Source: Ganaspis brasiliensis
Taxonomy: Eukaryota; Arthropoda; Insecta; Hymenoptera; Figitidae
DNA length: 64,000 nt
Direction of reading: 5' to 3'
NCBI GenBank assembly: GCA_037103525.1
Contig: JAZKLR010000542.1
Coordinates: forward strand, 248,001-312,000
Position numbers and translations under genes: made by a program. The notes below the pieces were generated by a model. That model had not been told where the DNA came from, did no database searches, and saw only the letters and a program-made list of their open reading frames with translations. The stretch's first letter is position 1. Every line of letters begins with the position of its first letter. Shown piece by piece: positions 1 to 11,239 of the stretch.

Positions 1-74
1 CGATGAATTTTGATTGTGTTTGTGAACATTTGGCCTCTCCTTCCTTGGTAATTTTTCATAGACTAATTGGAATG

Positions 75-278
75 CTAGAACATTGTAATCTTTGGCAGAT
101 AAAGCCCATCCAATTGCGCCTTATTGATACCAATGAATAACAGCTGTAAATTCTCCACAATACGAATATTATCAGAACGAGTAATATCAATTGGAAAGAT
201 AGTATGAACCCATTTTTGATGGCCGAAATGTAATCCAATGTGCTAGTTATCCATTTGAATATAGGTATTTCCATAATT
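75..278 (-). pseudogene. Degenerate coding fragment of unknown family
   Basis: On the minus strand a good 3' splice-site-like stretch (TTTGTTTCAG) is followed by about 68 codons that read as coding apart from one in-frame TAG near 243-245. They contain stretches such as WVHTIFPIDITRSDNIRIVE and KAQLDGLYLPKITMF and end in TAG at 75-77. I do not recognise the family. The mix of charged and hydrophobic residues is more protein-like than the surrounding A+T-rich DNA. It lies outside the 495-7773 transposon and could be a relic of a mobile element or a viral insertion. Low confidence. Confidence 0.25.
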
Positions 279-494
279 CTGAAACAAAACACACTTAAAA
301 CTAACGTGCAATTGGTAATATATCACATAACATTTGTGTGAACAGTATATCAGATTGCATCTCACAGTTGTTATTAGAAATTTTATTTGATTATTTCTAT
401 AATTATATAATGCTAATCGTTAACATTACTTATATTGTTATCATTATTCAATATCAATGGCTAATTCTGATACTGTTCAATATAGACAGTTGTA

Positions 495-515
495 CACGGA
501 GAAAAATGGATTATA
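495..515 (+). repeat. Left terminal inverted repeat of the two-gene transposon
   Basis: The first 20 bases are CACGGAGAAAAATGGATTAT. All 21 bases match the reverse complement of 7753-7773 without mismatch. TA precedes it at 493-494. Confidence 0.85.
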
Positions 516-928
516 ACAGATATAATCTGGATTATACCAATTATAATATTTTAACACTGACGGTGGGACAATTAACAGAATTATAAAACAACACATCCTA
601 GTATTATAGTTTTGAAATTATACCTGATATTAGTTTGGATTATAAAAAATGAGTTAGTTTATTTATTAATCAGTAGCATTTCACATCTATCAACAAAGAT
701 AACTTGAAATACCTACTAACTATGGTTAACGGTAATAAATAAAATAATAATAAATAATCCGGGGAGGGGTGCCCCACATGGAAATTAAAATAAAAAATTT
801 CAAAACTTTTTTTTGTGAAGAAATATATCGTCTCAGAATGACCCACTGGAGGTCATTTCTATGTGGGGAGGGGGCGACTTGCACCCACGTGAAAATTAAA
901 ATCGAAGAATTGAAAACTTATTTTTATT

Positions 929-1171
929 AACAAACATCCTGTTTCAGGATAATCCGTCGGGGGTCATTTCTATGCGGGGGGAGACTTGTACCCATGTGAA
1001 AACTAAAATAAAAAATTGAAAACATACGATATATTTGTTAACAAAAATAAATTTTTTTATTTTAATTTTCACATGGGTGCAAGTTTTTTTATTTTAATTT
1101 TCACATGGGTGCAAGTCTCCCCCGCATAAAAATGACCCCCGACGGATCATCCTGAAACAGAATGTTTGTTG
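929..1171. repeat. Short palindromic (foldback/MITE-like) repeat inside the two-gene transposon
   Basis: The arms at about 929-1015 and 1085-1171 are near-perfect reverse complements of about 87 bp each. They read outward from AACAAACATCCTG through a G-rich GGGGGTCATTTCTATG block. Partial tandem copies of the arm lie at about 755-900 and 1055-1084. There is no coding capacity. It sits downstream of the transposase-like gene and looks like a secondary insertion. No clear target duplication was found. Confidence 0.6.
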
Positions 1172-1379
1172 ACAACAGGGGTGGCGCAGCCAACATTTTT
1201 CAGGTGTAGAATTTTTGGTTTGTGTATGGAATTCCGTATAAGGTTAAATTCCATGTATGGAGTACTCCATACCTTCCATACTGCTTGTGCCGGCCCTGAT
1301 TGACAAAAATAAGTTTTAAATTCTTTGATTTTAATTTTCATGTAGCCCCATGTGGATTTCAATTTCCCTCTCTGGGTCA

Positions 1380-1956
1380 TTCCGGGGAGTAATTTTAGTA
1401 TTAAAGTATATAATAAAAATATAGTATTTAATAAATTTTTAAAAAATTGATTGTTTATAGTTTTCTAAACTTCATAAATTTCAATTTGGTTTAATATTCA
1501 AATATTTAAAAAATATTTCAAAAATATACGTTATAAGCGGAATCCGATATATGCGGGTCCGATATGCGTAGATTTCACTGCACTTTAATGAAGTTGTAAT
1601 GTTTAAATTTGAAAATTAAATAACCTTAAATCTATCGACATTACATTATATTAAATAATTACATTATATTAAATAAATTGCATTATATTTTAAATAAATA
1701 GTTTTTATTTCAAGAACATAATTAAACATAATCCTTATTGACAACGTGTAACAACATATTGCTTTCCTTTTACAAAAGTTTCAAGTACAGGACGATATAC
1801 AATTAAATTTGATTGACTTATAAATGTAAAATTATTGGTTGAAATTATCTCGTAGGCAAAAATGTGTTCAACAAAAGCTACTGTTTTGTATTCTTCGCAG
1901 TAAAATACGATGTCATTTGTTTTTGTTGAAATTAAAATTTATTTTATTTTTGAAAA
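1380..1956. other. A+T-rich non-coding stretch
   Basis: No supported gene. It lies downstream of the transposase-like reading frame within the transposon. I see only A+T-rich sequence and short direct repeats (for example ACATTATATTAAAT at about 1643-1690). Confidence 0.4.
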
Positions 1957-4191
1957 TTAGAAAAATGTATCACATACAGATGTAGTGATGACGTAGTCGA
2001 CTCTATATTCTGTATTGTAAATACTTATATTATCAGTAACGACATAATCATTAGGATCGAAATTAGGTGGTAGAATTTTTTGAGTTTCAAAACTTAATTC
2101 TTTTAAAGCGCCAGTCGAAAAGCGAAGATCAAATCCCTTATCATTTTTTAATCTCTTACATAAAATTAATTGTTGTTTAATTGTGATAGTTTTACAAATA
2201 TTAACTCGCGTAGAAACAGTATTTAAAGTCAGTTTACCTTCTCTGTGTTTAGACTCACATCTCATAGACCAGAGATGCACAAGAGGCCCAAGTAATATGA
2301 TAACTTGAGAATAATGCAACATAAAATGATGTTTAGGAATTAATGATCCAAATAAACTGACATATAATTGATGGTGTTCACTAATTATATTATCTAGATA
2401 CTCGCATAGTTCAAGATCGAATTGGGAAGATAATAAAAGAGATAAAATATATCTAATCTTTAGTAATAGTTCCCAATAATCATTTTTCATTTTAATATAT
2501 TGTCCAAACATAACGGGTGCATAAATACAGAAAGTTGCCATTTCTGACGATGACATTTTTAAATGCTTATTTTTTAACTTTTCGTAAGTGATCGTCGGAG
2601 GTTCTGAAGATTCAAATGAGTAATTAAAATTACTTATTATAGAGTTAAATGTCTTAAAATCTATAATTTTGTCAATAAAAATTAATTGAAAAAATATTTG
2701 ACCAAGCTCAAGTGGTAAAACTCCTTCAAGAAGATCGTGCATTATATCAACAATTGAATTTGTTATACAGTGAAAATATTTAACTTCATTAAAAACACAC
2801 AATTCTTGTAACCCAGTTAATGTTAAATTGTTCGTTAATAAATCTTTCTCATAATTTTCTTTTGTTCTGAGAAGAGTTTCATTAACATATGACGCAGTTT
2901 GAGCTTCCTTTTTATGCATTTTACAGAAGCGGCAATAAAAGTTAGCTGAAAAACTCTCAGTATAACCCAAAATCTTATTTAAACCCGCATTATCGCCTTG
3001 AATTGCAGCTAAAACAAAATATACTTGGGTTTCCTTGGTTGAAGTTTTAATGTGAATTCCGTTCTCAGAAAGGAAGTTTAATTCGTCAACTAATTTTGAA
3101 AATATTAAATTATTACCACTTTTTTTATGATCTTGAGAATTGAATAACATTACAAGAAATACATTTTCTAAATTACTACGATATTTAGGCGGAATGCAAT
3201 GTAATGTAAGGTAAACAGCTCCAAGTTTTTGTATTCCGCTGTGGGAGCCAAGGCAATTACCTGTTTCATATTCATCAAAATATATAGATACAGGCATCAC
3301 CAATTTTCCCTCAAAATTTTTAAGTGTTTCTTTATACAGACTTCCTTGCATAATTTTAGAGATAACAGTATTTGATTCATTTTAATTATTTATATAATCA
3401 AGTATACAATCAAATATATTTCCATTTTCTAAGAAAGTTTTTAATAATGTTCTTAAAGGAATTATTTGCGCCATTCGATCTTTGGGAACTTCTTTGCCTC
3501 GAATATTTTCATAATCTTCACCAATTTTTTTAGATAAAGGATCAATCAACAATCCTGCTTCTCGTAAATTTTTAAATCTTAAATGCTCTGAACGATATTT
3601 TTCAAATACAAAATTAAATGATTTGAACATTAACTCAATATCGGTTTGTTCCTTCTCGGAAACAAAATTACTTTGCAAAACTTCTTAAACTTTTTCTCCT
3701 AAAAACGTCAAGGGTTCTTTTATAATACTATTAATCTCATCGACAACAGTCTGAACGAATTTTCTAGGAATTGAAGGAACAGAATATAAATTTACTATTA
3801 AACTCTGTACTTGTGATTCAATCATATTATGAAAATTATGAAGCAAAGTATCTTTTAAATTAATTGTTTTTGTTTCTTTGTCGTTATTGAAATCTAATAT
3901 TTTGAAAAAAGAACTTGAAGTATTTCTAGCATTTATGTTGTTTGATAAAGGAATTCTATATGATGTTATAAAAGACCTATAATTACTATTATCATGTGAC
4001 GTCGTAAAATAATCTGTATGTTTTGAGCCAAAATGACGTTTAAAAGAATTAAGACTTGGAAACTTTCTATCACAATCTTTAACCATACAAATATACTCAT
4101 ATTTTTCTGGCAGATTATGCAATGTTTTCCAGTGAACTATTAAGTTTTGTAAACTATTTTGACAAAAATATTTGCATAAAAAACAACGCAT
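1957..4191 (-). pseudogene. C2H2-finger transposase-like protein with two in-frame stops
   Basis: One reading frame of 745 codons runs from ATG at 4191 to a stop at 1957, interrupted only by two in-frame TAA codons (3685-3687 and 3382-3384). The N-terminus has two C2H2 fingers (CFLCKYFCQNS...H...H and CMVKDCDRKF...HFGSKH, residues about 3-60). The large C-terminal part contains YFDEYETGNCLGSHSGIQKL, a short AAIQGDNAGLNKILGY segment, a FYCRFCKMHK Cys-rich site and an IVDIMHDLLEGVLPLELG motif. These are typical of insect transposon proteins that recur in many copies and have TNP2/CACTA-like spacing of acidic residues; that link is from memory of the family, not a search. Its neighbour upstream on the same strand is the SAM-domain gene, within the same TIR boundaries. 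The sequence across both stops reads through smoothly without splice signals, so I take them as inactivating substitutions. Confidence 0.65.
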
Positions 4192-4199
4192 TTTCTAAA

Positions 4200-4758
4200 A
4201 ACTTAATTTCTATGAATCTTCTAAATTATGTTCTAAATTATGTTTGACAGCTGAAAATTCTATCACATCAATGTTTTTCAGATGTATTAGTCAAGGATTT
4301 TTCTTTTGATAACATCCATTCCATAAAAGGCATCTATTAAAAGTAAATTAAAATTAATGGGAATTTTTAGCATAATTAAAGTTCTAAAATAAAAATTTAT
4401 ACCAATTTTATCGTTTTTTATATAAAAGATAACGTATGTTTCCAAAGATCGATTTATAATAAATAAAAGAATTACCAAACTAGTACTGTTTTAATCTTTT
4501 TTTTTTATATATATTTATTAGAAATCCTTGAATTTCTAAGAAATTAGCTTTTTATATTATATATTGTCTCTTATAATTCAGAAACGAAAACATTGGTATT
4601 TGGTAAGAATTTCTGTTTAGTGTTGCCGAGTAACTCGAGATTTCTCGAGATGAGACGAAATTGCAAAGTATCGTCTCGTTTCATTTTGCACAACACTATT
4701 TCTGCTCTCTAGATAAATCAGTCTAAAAAATAAAATAAGAAATTTAAATATTGCAATA
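4200..4758. other. Non-coding spacer between the two transposon genes
   Basis: A+T-rich, with no supported gene. It separates the end of the SAM-domain gene (4759) from the start of the C2H2 gene (4191). It probably holds the 3' end of one transcript and the promoter of the next, but I cannot point to a defined element. A short self-complementary TCGAGATTTCTCGAGA lies near 4640. Confidence 0.35.
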
Positions 4759-7428
4759 TTAATTTTCGTACTTTAATTTTGGTTCAGCCGCACATAACTC
4801 TGCAGCGACGATTTCTTCATTACTGTTAAGAACATCAAACTTTGTAAAAACCATGTATACGTAGCGTTGAAGGAAATTCCATACATTGGTACAATCTTTT
4901 GGGTAATTAGCATGTAAACCATGAAAAATTTTTAAACATATATCGACGGCTTTTAAGGGACTTTCAATGGGAAATCGTGTATCATCAACGTAAATATAAA
5001 TATTTGTCAGATTATTTTTGTTGCCGACTCCTAAAATAAATGGTTGAAGAGTTTCCCCGATTTTGTTTAGCTTATCTTTCTTTACTTGGATTTTTTGATG
5101 CACTTGAGTTGAATTCTACATTCAATTATTTTAAAATATTAATAAATAATTTCGGTGTTAAATTTATAATCATTAATTTAATAAAATATTTCTCTTTTCA
5201 TTAAAAATATTTTAAAACATGGAACCTACTTCTACAATAAGAAAAAAACTGTCTGTTACTTCGGACACAGATGGTCTATAAAGTGTTTTTTTATTTTTTC
5301 CATACAATGTGGTTAAAGGAAAAATTTTTGGAAAATAATGAAGAATAACTGCGTCTGAAAATTAAATTGGTGATTAGATATAATATATAATTTTATAAAA
5401 TTGTTTTGTGGAAAAAATTTGACTATTTATATCTTTGTTTCATGTATTTTCTATTCACCATTTGTTTGCGATAGTAAATCTTTTGATAGGTCTTTTCTTT
5501 GAATTCCTATTTTTATTCGGTAAAATATTCATAAATGTTGTGCAAATTCAAAAATTCTTGACGTTTTGCAGAACAAAGATTCCAATAATATTTTAATTCA
5601 TTTGGTGGATCAAGATTGTTTTTTACAAACTGTAAAGCTATTTCCGCGTTTATTTTTTGGTCGTCTGATAATTCTTCTATTTCTGCATCTGAATTTAACG
5701 TAATTTATTTTTTGATGTTAATTATTTAATACGCATACATTTTATCATACAATATTTTATATATTGTTTATTTATTCTCTGCTATTTTAATTTTTATATA
5801 TGTATATTTTACTTTAAATATTATAGGCGTTATTATTAGGTTAAAAGATTAAATAATTAATTTTGCTACCTTCATTGTCTTCATTTATGTTTACACAATC
5901 CTGAATTTCTTTATATCGACCTAACTTTTGTCTCCTATTCACATATCGGTTCCATACTTTTCCTTTATTAAGAGTTTTCGCAGTAGTTTTAGTTTTAGGT
6001 TTGCTTGGTATGAAATAAGCTCCAGGTCTTTCACTTGGAAACGCTTGGACAATTTCTGCAGCTGCTTTTATGAAGACTTCTCGTTTGATACTATAATATT
6101 TTATATAATTAAAAATGTTGAGGTACACTAAATATTTATAATATTTCAGTGGCAGATCTAGACAAGGTTTTTGGAGGGGGTATTGCATGAGAGAGAAAGA
6201 AAATCTCTAAATTGAGATATGATATTTATGATTAAATATGAGACTTTGGGGGGGGGGGGGGCAAGCACCCGTGGCCCTCACCCTGGATCCGCCAATGTAA
6301 CATTTTTATACTTAAATTATTTTCATACCAATATTGGAGGGAGTAATTTTGAAACAGATAAGCTACTACAACTCGAGTAAGTTGTAAACGAAACTGTTCA
6401 TTTAAAGTACCACTGTATTTCAAAACAATTTTCCCCTCGTGATTAGACTTTAAATACGTTAACAGGCCCTTTATTTAACATATTAAAATGTTAAAATAAT
6501 TTATTTTTAATAAAACATAAATGTAAATAATAATTATTTTTTACTTCTGGAAAAATTGGGCAGTCGGTTAAAGTGACCTTGTCGATATTGCTTTTAAAAA
6601 TTAAATTGTTTTTTATTAATGAAGATGTTTGTTCCGATTCCAAAGTTTGATTCAAATTTGGTAGTTGCTGTGATTGCGGTGGCAGCTCCAACTGTTGCAG
6701 TTGGTTTAAAGACAACTGTGATGGTTGCTCCGACTGGGAGTGTTGAACTGATTGTGGTAGTTGCCCTGATTGTGGTATTTGTTGCAACAGAGATGATTCT
6801 TCTTCGACTTGTTCAAAATTTTTTTTTTTAATAATAGTTATTAGTGGGATATGATTTTCATCTAAAATTTCTTCAAATATTAAAGAATTTTCTAAAATAT
6901 TTTCTAATTCTTCATCAAATACTGAAATAAATTAAAGATTTACATATAACATAAAATTTAACAAATAACATTTTTAAAAAATAAAAATTTATTTTTATTA
7001 AGAAGAATATTACATATAGTCCGGTTTTTATGAACATCTATTTCAACTTCACAGTTATTTTGAATATTTGATTTATCCTAAAATAGAAAAAATGTATAAG
7101 AAACAAGAAAAAATATATTACTGTATGAAAATTTTCTATTATTTAAATAATTTAGCTTACGAGATTCTTAATATGATCGTTAAACTTCTTTAAAAATTTT
7201 AAACGTGGTCCAAGTTCAGGAATTAGATAATTTATCGCGCTTTCATTAAGTAACAGAAATGATTCTGCGTCAATTTTTTGCACTAAAAATTTTTAATTTA
7301 TGGAATTTTCATGCAGTGAGATAATTTGAAATATTTAAAAAAAGTAAAGAATATAGAAACAAACCTTCGAAATTTTTTAAGTATTCACCAAACCCCCACA
7401 AGTTTAAAAGATTCTTGAGATTATCCAT
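4759..7428 (-). CDS. Nine-exon SAM-domain companion gene of the transposon (one frameshift)
   Basis: The model, read on the minus strand, has exons 7428-7365, 7282-7161, 7077-7014, 6921-6545, 6468-6302, 6090-5870, 5688-5459, 5354-5230 and 5115-4759, giving about 575 residues. Every intron has GT/AG borders and all phases agree, except that exon 7 needs a single-base shift near its end (about 5500). Exons 1-2 encode a SAM-like domain (residues 1-62: LLNLWGFGEYLKNFE, then SFLLLNESAINYLIPELGPR). Exon 4 carries a Q/P/L-rich linker. Exons 5-6 carry LKSNHEGKIVLKYSG, EIVQAFPSERPGAYFIP and KGKVWNRYVNRRQKLGRYKE. Exon 8 has YRPSVSEVTDSFFLIVE and exon 9 has SPLKAVDICLKIFHGLHANY. These blocks recur in insect repeat-associated proteins that often accompany C2H2 transposase-like genes. 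The role is unknown; DNA or protein binding through SAM is inference. Intron 5 contains a MITE. Confidence 0.6.
6151..6294. mobile_element. Small MITE inside intron 5 of the SAM-domain gene
   Basis: About 144 bp with short imperfect inverted ends, GGCAGATCTAG at the left and CTGGATCCGCC at the right, enclosing a G-run (6247-6261) and GAGAG tracts. It lies wholly between the exon 5 donor (6301) and the exon 6 acceptor (6091). It spoils open reading if translated straight through but is harmless when spliced out. The family is not identified. Confidence 0.45.
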
Positions 7429-7752
7429 TATTTCGTCTAATTTAAAAATGTTTTTTACTATTAAACTAAACTTGTCGAACTGTTGAACACAACTGAACAC
7501 AACTGTCACTTGATATTAAATGAACTTGCACACAAGATATAAAAAAAGTATAACGAAATCAAACTTCACTGTTAGTCTATTAATAATCTGGAATTATACT
7601 TCAATTGATTTTAAATTATAATTTTTATAATCCATTATTTATACATGGTATTATTTAAAAACAATAAAAAGTAGATTATAGATTATAAATAGTATAATAC
7701 AGATTATATTCAGTACGATATGTTTTTTAATAATCCAAATCCATAGTTTTTG

Positions 7753-7773
7753 TATAATCCATTTTTCTCCGTG
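7753..7773 (-). repeat. Right terminal inverted repeat of the two-gene transposon
   Basis: Exact reverse complement of 495-515. TA follows at 7774-7775. Several TATAATC words lie within the 150 bp inside this end, mirroring those inside the left end. Confidence 0.85.
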
Positions 7774-7775
7774 TA

Positions 7776-8560
7776 TTCAGTGATTAACATAGCTTCATGT
7801 GTTTTTGCTCAGACTAACTTTTATTTTTGACATGGAATACAGTACCTGACAAACTCAGTTACCTCTTCCTTCATTCCTTTTCATATAAACTTTTCACGGA
7901 TTCTTCTATAGGTCTTATTTACTCCTTTATGACCTCCAAATTTACTTTCATGAAATTCATCAATAATTCGAGATCGTTCTTCTTCGTTCGGCGTTATTGC
8001 TGTACCATAGCAAATGGTTAACTCAACTTGCTTATTAGAGAATATCTCTGAAAGTAGATTTAAAAAGGTGCTTTTTGACATTATGTCAGTCAAGTTTCAT
8101 CAAAATATTTGTCGTTTATGACTATTGTATAGATTTTATATTTCCCTCTAGATGTATTTATTATTTTACCCAGTTTTGGTTATTCATCTTTCATTTTTTC
8201 TGGGTCTAATGCCCCTATGTCGATAAGCAAACGACTTATGGGTGTAATGAACTCACAATCGGCAGATAAAAAATGAACATAGTTATCCTTGGTGTATGTT
8301 AAGTTTTCTCTGATGCATATTAATTTTAATCTTTTCTCAATGCTAGCTAATGCATGAAGAGGAGTAGTAGGTAATCCAGGTTGAATTTCCGTGATTAAGG
8401 GTGGTGTTGGTTTAGACATTATAGAATCGTTGTCGTTTATACGTGGTTTAACACTATCCCTTTCCTTTTGGGTAGTAAAGGTCTGATCTAAATAGGGGGT
8501 CGATTTTGCTATAGGTTTATCACATTTCAAGGGGGTGTAATCAGATGGATAGGATTGCAC
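7776..8560 (-). pseudogene. Ty3/Gypsy pol fragment (end of RNase H connection and integrase zinc site)
   Basis: On the minus strand, reading from 8560 to about 7776, the fragment shows YVHFLSADCEFITPISRLL, then VELTICYGTAITPNEEERSR, then an integrase H2C2 site (EFHESKFGGHKGVNKTYRR with a downstream YCIPCQK). This is the usual order in insect Gypsy pol between RNase H and the integrase core. It has stops and frameshifts (at about 8094-8180, 7881 and in the stretch after CQK). Recognisable pol-like coding (KTHEAMLITE) stops exactly at the TA beside the 7773 TIR, as expected if the two-gene transposon jumped into it. However, I could not find the continuation of this pol on the far side at 494, so the flank there may be rearranged. 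Confidence 0.65.
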
Positions 8561-10309
8561 ATTATTAAACTTTTAAGAAATCTAAACATTATTTTTAGAA
8601 AAATTGAATTTAATTGTATATATAAGAATATATAAACTTGTTTTGGGTTTTTGAAATAAGCAAAAATGAGAATGAATATTTACAATGATTTTATTGATAT
8701 AGGCAAAATTTTACTACAATTTTAATCTTTAATTACCCAATACATTGAAAAATATTAAGTAGTCTTCCTACCAAAATCACGGACAAAATTTGCCTATATA
8801 CATACCCTCAATTTAATTAAGTTTGTTTTAAAGTTATAAATAAATTATACATATATATATATATATTATTAATATAAAGTTGTACCAAATTAAACAAGAA
8901 AATTTTTATTTTAAAAATTAAAAAAAAATGATTCTATGACTACGTCCAAAATTATTAATCTTTTTTTATTTGAAAAATTAATGTATCTTATGAAAGGTAT
9001 AATTTTATAAATATAAATTGTTTATAAAATTTACATCTGAGAGTTTCCATACCAAAAACATCAAAGTTTCAAGTCAAGTTTTTGATTTTGATCAAAGTTG
9101 GTCAATTTGTAGTATTTAGGGGTAGTAATAACTTAGTCAAGAATTTTTAAAAAATTTCCAAAATTTTAGGAATTACGTCACTTTGAATTTTTTACCCTTT
9201 ATTTTTTCAAATTCAGGTCATTTACAGAGTTTTTAACCGATTTTAATGAAATTTATAGAGTGTATATAGAAAACTATAAGGTTTTAAATAAATTTGAATA
9301 AATAATAAATAAATAATAAATAAATTTGAATTAATAATAATTAATAATTTGAATAAATTTGAAATTTCTTTGTGTGCTAATTCATATTTTTTATTTTCGT
9401 CACAATATAATGAAAGCTTTTTATTTTACCTTTATTTAAAAAAAATGATGTAGGGTCTCTTAGTTCTCGAGATATCGGCAAAAGAGTATTACGCTTCACG
9501 TCTTCTATCTTATGAGCATAACGATTTTTCAGTTTTATTTGTTTTTAAAAATATTGTAAATGAATAAACTACAATGATTTATTCCTGACTACTATCTATG
9601 AATATTAAAAGAAATAAATAAATATTTATGAATAAATAACTAATGGTAGTGTCAAAAAGTTTAAAAGTAGTTTTTATTCAATTAATTTTACCGCAAATAA
9701 GACAGAAATTTAAATGCAATCAAAGATGATAAATTTGATGATCTTAATTAATAGTCTAACAATTGTGAAACAATGAATAATGTATAATACAAATTGTTCT
9801 TTGTCGACAGTAACAGGTACGTAGTTAAGGAGGGCCAAAGGGGACCGGGCCCCCCGACAAAAATTCCTGGCTACGGGCCTGGACAGTAACTCAATCAACT
9901 ATAAGGCATAAAAAAGCGTTGCAGATTAATTTAATCTTACTTTACTACTAAACTCTAACCATTGGTTTTTTGTGACTTACACTTGAAGCCTAGTAGTTAT
10001 TCCTATTAATTTATTTTTAAAAATTGAAAAAAGTGAAAAGAAAAAACTGAAACAATTTTCTGGTTTTGCTATTGTTGAAGCTCATCAATACTACGTAAAT
10101 TATTGTTAAAAATAGCCCAATGGGAAAAATACGATTGGCGCAACATTGGTCCAATATTGTACAATATTGGGCCAATATTGGGAGTGTAGAAACCAATGCC
10201 AAGACTGCCAAGCCTCGGAATACAAAATTGGACATTGCAGATATCAGTTTCTGTCAAAAAATAAAATTGGATCACGACATATTTTAATGTTTTAGGCGTC
10301 ACTAACAAT

Positions 10310-10860
10310 AAATCTAAAACCTGATTTTCAAAATTCAAAATGGCGGACCCAATATGGCGGAGGAATTTTTTAAAATCCATGAAAATCGCTTAAAACTTGT
10401 TACTCGGGGGTTTTTGGGGTCACTGATAACGAATATAAACTCAGATTTCCAAAATTCAAAATGACTGACTCAATATGGCGGACGAATTTTTTAAAAAAAT
10501 GATGGAAATCGCTTGAAACTTGTTACACGCAAGTTTTTGGGGTCACTGATAACGAATCTAAACTCAGATTTTCAAAATTCAAAATGGCGGACTCAATATG
10601 GCGGACAATTTTTTAAAAAAATGATGAAAAACGCTTGAAACTTGTTACTCGGGGGTTTTTAGGGTCACTGATAACGAATCTAAACTCAGATTTTCAAAAT
10701 TCAAAATGGCGGACTCAATATGGCGGACGAATTTTTAAAAAAATGATGGAAATCGCTTGAAACTTGTTACTCGGGGGTTTTGGGGGTCACTATAATGAAT
10801 GATTTTCAAAATTCAAAATGGCGTAACCACCATGGCTGACAAATTTTTAAAAGTTCTTTG
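10310..10860 (+). repeat. Tandem ~122-bp AAAATGGCGGA repeat array (left)
   Basis: Five units, with the ATGGCGG-type core at about 10340, 10461, 10584, 10706 and 10818 (spacing 121, 123, 122 and 112). Each unit reads TTCAAAATTCAAAATGGCGG, then CAATATGGCGGAC, then AACTTGTTACTCGGGGGTTT, then GTCACTGATAACGAATCT. Two ATGGCGG cores per unit resemble YY1/Pho binding words (known motif; function here is inference). Confidence 0.75.
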
Positions 10861-11239
10861 AAATTATTAGAAACTTAGTAATTATGCTATGTTGATCCTG
10901 CACCACTTACCGACTGTCGATAATGCAGATTTCTAGCATACCGACCACCAAGTATCGCATTTTTGCAAGACAGTGTGTTACCATCAGTCGGTAACGTAGA
11001 TTTCTACTTGATCTCCAGGAAGAAATTAGTGTTTCTGTAGAGTGTTCTGTTTTACTAATCTAACACCATGAAAAACACTAATGTTTACTGCCTGCAAAGA
11101 AGAAATCTGTATTACCGACTGATGGTAACATGATAACCCCGGTAGAAACACGACTTTTCGCGGTCGGTAAAGTATAAAAATGCATTACCGATAGTCGGTA
11201 ACTGGCCCAGGCCCAGCATGGCATAACTAGATTCGTTAT

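Larger units (their letters stand above)
495..7773 (-). mobile_element. 7.28-kb two-gene TIR DNA transposon (C2H2 transposase-like plus SAM-domain gene)
   Basis: The segment is bounded by a perfect 21-bp terminal inverted repeat that begins CACGGAGAAAAATGGATTAT (495-515, and its reverse complement at 7753-7773). Both ends are flanked by TA (493-494 and 7774-7775), which may be a 2-bp target duplication. Just inside both ends, GATTATA/TATAATC words recur densely (about 508-660 and 7590-7735), resembling subterminal transposase-binding repeats. Two genes lie inside, both on the minus strand: a SAM-domain gene (7428-4759) and a C2H2-finger transposase-like gene (4191-1957). The CAC-initial TIR, subterminal repeats and two-gene layout recall CACTA/EnSpm-like elements, but that superfamily assignment is inference. 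Both genes carry lesions, so this copy is probably not autonomous now. The right end abuts a Gypsy pol relic, as though inserted into it. Confidence 0.75.

Noticed and set aside
9823..9884. GGCCCCCCGACAAAAATTCC block and the WRIQGEGHG-like peptide at 6232-6423
   Set aside because: Short G/C-rich ends of small repeats that give similar-looking peptides; not protein-coding.
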